A stretch of DNA of 6,060 nt from Desulfotignum sp. (lineage in GTDB: Bacteria > Desulfobacterota > Desulfobacteria > Desulfobacterales > Desulfobacteraceae): contig JAIPDY010000204.1 of the NCBI GenBank assembly GCA_021737445.1, positions 1 through 6,060 of the forward strand, given 5' to 3'. The position numbers were made by a program, and so were the translations under genes. The notes below the pieces were generated by a model, which worked only from the letters and a program-made list of their open reading frames with translations, made no database searches and was not told where the DNA came from. Positions 5,379 through 6,060 of the stretch are shown one piece after another (within the stretch, counting starts at the first letter, position 1; every line of letters starts with the position of its first letter).

Positions 5379-6060
5379 TTATCCTTCCCCGGCCGGGTCT
5401 GTTTGTTTTTCCGGCTCCGCCAGGCCCAGGTATTTTCTCACAAGGGCACCGGCCACAGGAGCGGCAGCAGAAGAACCGTGCTCACCATGTTCAATGATGA
5501 CTGAAATGGCTATCACCGGATTTTGTGCCGGGGCATAACATACAAACCAGGCATGATCCTGCAGCTTTCTTTCCAGTTTTTCATTATCAAATTTCTCACC
5601 GGTCTTTCTGGAAAATACCTGTGCAGTACCGGTTTTTCCTGCCATTTCAATGCCCTTAATGCGGAGGCTTCTGGCGGTTCCCCGGTCTCCCTGAATCACC
5701 TTTACAAGTCCTTTTTTAACCAGCTCCAGGGTTTTTGCTCCAGCGGGAATGCCGCCGGTGATCTCAGGGTCAATTTTTTTAATTACGCGGCCTCTGTCAT
5801 CTTGAATGGTTTTTATGATCCTGGGCCGATACAGGGTGCCGCCATTGGCAATTGCTGCCGTAAACACAGCCATCTGAAGCGGGGTGACCAGATTAAATCC
5901 CTGGCCGATACTGATGGAAAGGGTTTCACCAGGGTGCCAGGGTTCATTGAACCGCTGACGTTTCCATACTGACGTGGGAATCAATCCATGCCGTTCATGG
6001 GCCAGGGCGATCCCTGTGGGCCGCCCCAGACCACATCCGTTGGCATACTGGGCCAGAGCA
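5379..6060 (-). CDS. mrdA: Penicillin-binding protein 2 (peptidoglycan DD-transpeptidase), C-terminal part
   Basis: Class B PBP that cross-links peptide stems in the periplasm during elongation, as partner of RodA. Only the last 226 codons and the stop are present; the gene runs off the right edge, so the membrane anchor, pedestal domain, SxxK and SxN motifs cannot be checked. The open frame enters from base 6059 with ALAQYANGCGLGRPTGI, so the real start is outside. Visible hallmarks are GLGRPTGI; the HPGETLSISIGQGFNLVTPLQMA block characteristic of PBP2/PBP3 transpeptidases, about 65 residues past the window edge or less; the third catalytic motif KTGT at 5636-5625 (preceded by GIEMAG); HAWFVCYAPAQNP; and the IIEHGEHGSSAAAPVAGALV tail. 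A second KTG ten residues later (in SRKTGEKF) is not the active-site motif. PBP2 rather than FtsI is favoured by the adjacent rodA; separation from FtsI on sequence alone is less certain. Confidence 0.93.
   Translation of the reverse strand, partial: ALAQYANGCGLGRPTGIALAHERHGLIPTSVWKRQRFNEPWHPGETLSISIGQGFNLVTPLQMAVFTAAIANGGTLYRPRIIKTIQDDRGRVIKKIDPEITGGIPAGAKTLELVKKGLVKVIQGDRGTARSLRIKGIEMAGKTGTAQVFSRKTGEKFDNEKLERKLQDHAWFVCYAPAQNPVIAISVIIEHGEHGSSAAAPVAGALVRKYLGLAEPEKQTDPAGEG

Noticed and set aside
5523..5972. 149-codon open frame on the plus strand, opposite mrdA
   Set aside because: It is antisense to the PBP2 transpeptidase region that carries KTG and the conserved GETLSISIGQG block. No independent coding evidence was seen.
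5379..5984. A short stand-alone protein starting at TTG 5984
   Set aside because: The same frame continues upstream to the window edge with conserved PBP2 sequence (GLGRPTGI...), so this is an internal leucine codon of a truncated gene.

Overview
The window is ordinary housekeeping DNA, with every gene on the minus strand. It reads right to left as the 3' part of a PBP2-type transpeptidase gene (mrdA), a complete rodA, a 218-bp spacer, and then F-type ATP synthase genes in the order atpF' (b'), atpF (b), atpH (delta), atpA (alpha), atpG (gamma). I found no mobile element, CRISPR array, tRNA or rRNA gene, and no defence-type or novel multi-gene system.

Organism: several traits together suggest a deltaproteobacterium (Desulfobacterota), probably of the Desulfobacteraceae type. 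They are the two different b-type stator subunits (b' and b), the extra signal-peptide-like hydrophobic segment ahead of the membrane anchor of b, the absence of atpB/atpE directly upstream, and a moderate GC content. This is an inference from gene content and protein style, not from a database search.

Layout: 6060-5379 holds the C-terminal 226 residues of PBP2, including its KTG motif. The SxxK serine motif lies beyond the right edge. RodA follows after 9 bp (5369-4260). PBP2 and RodA form the elongation-type septum-independent peptidoglycan synthase pair: RodA polymerises glycan from lipid II and PBP2 cross-links it. The spacer 4259-4042 carries a perfect 10-bp inverted repeat that overlaps the -35 side of the best sigma70-like promoter candidate, placed to drive the ATP synthase genes. 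No convincing intrinsic terminator follows rodA.

The ATP synthase genes are packed tightly. atpF'/atpF, atpF/atpH and atpH/atpA each overlap by one base (TGATG or TAATG), which suggests translational coupling. atpA and atpG are separated by 67 bp containing a small imperfect hairpin. b' and b make the peripheral stalk, delta joins the stalk to the top of F1, alpha forms the hexamer with beta, and gamma is the rotor shaft. Genes for beta (atpD) and epsilon (atpC) are expected just beyond the left edge. The a and c subunit genes are not in this window.

Points for a second look are the palindrome over the atp promoter, a changed gamma-facing loop in AtpA, the signal-like N-terminus of AtpF, and a short hexanucleotide repeat inside atpF.
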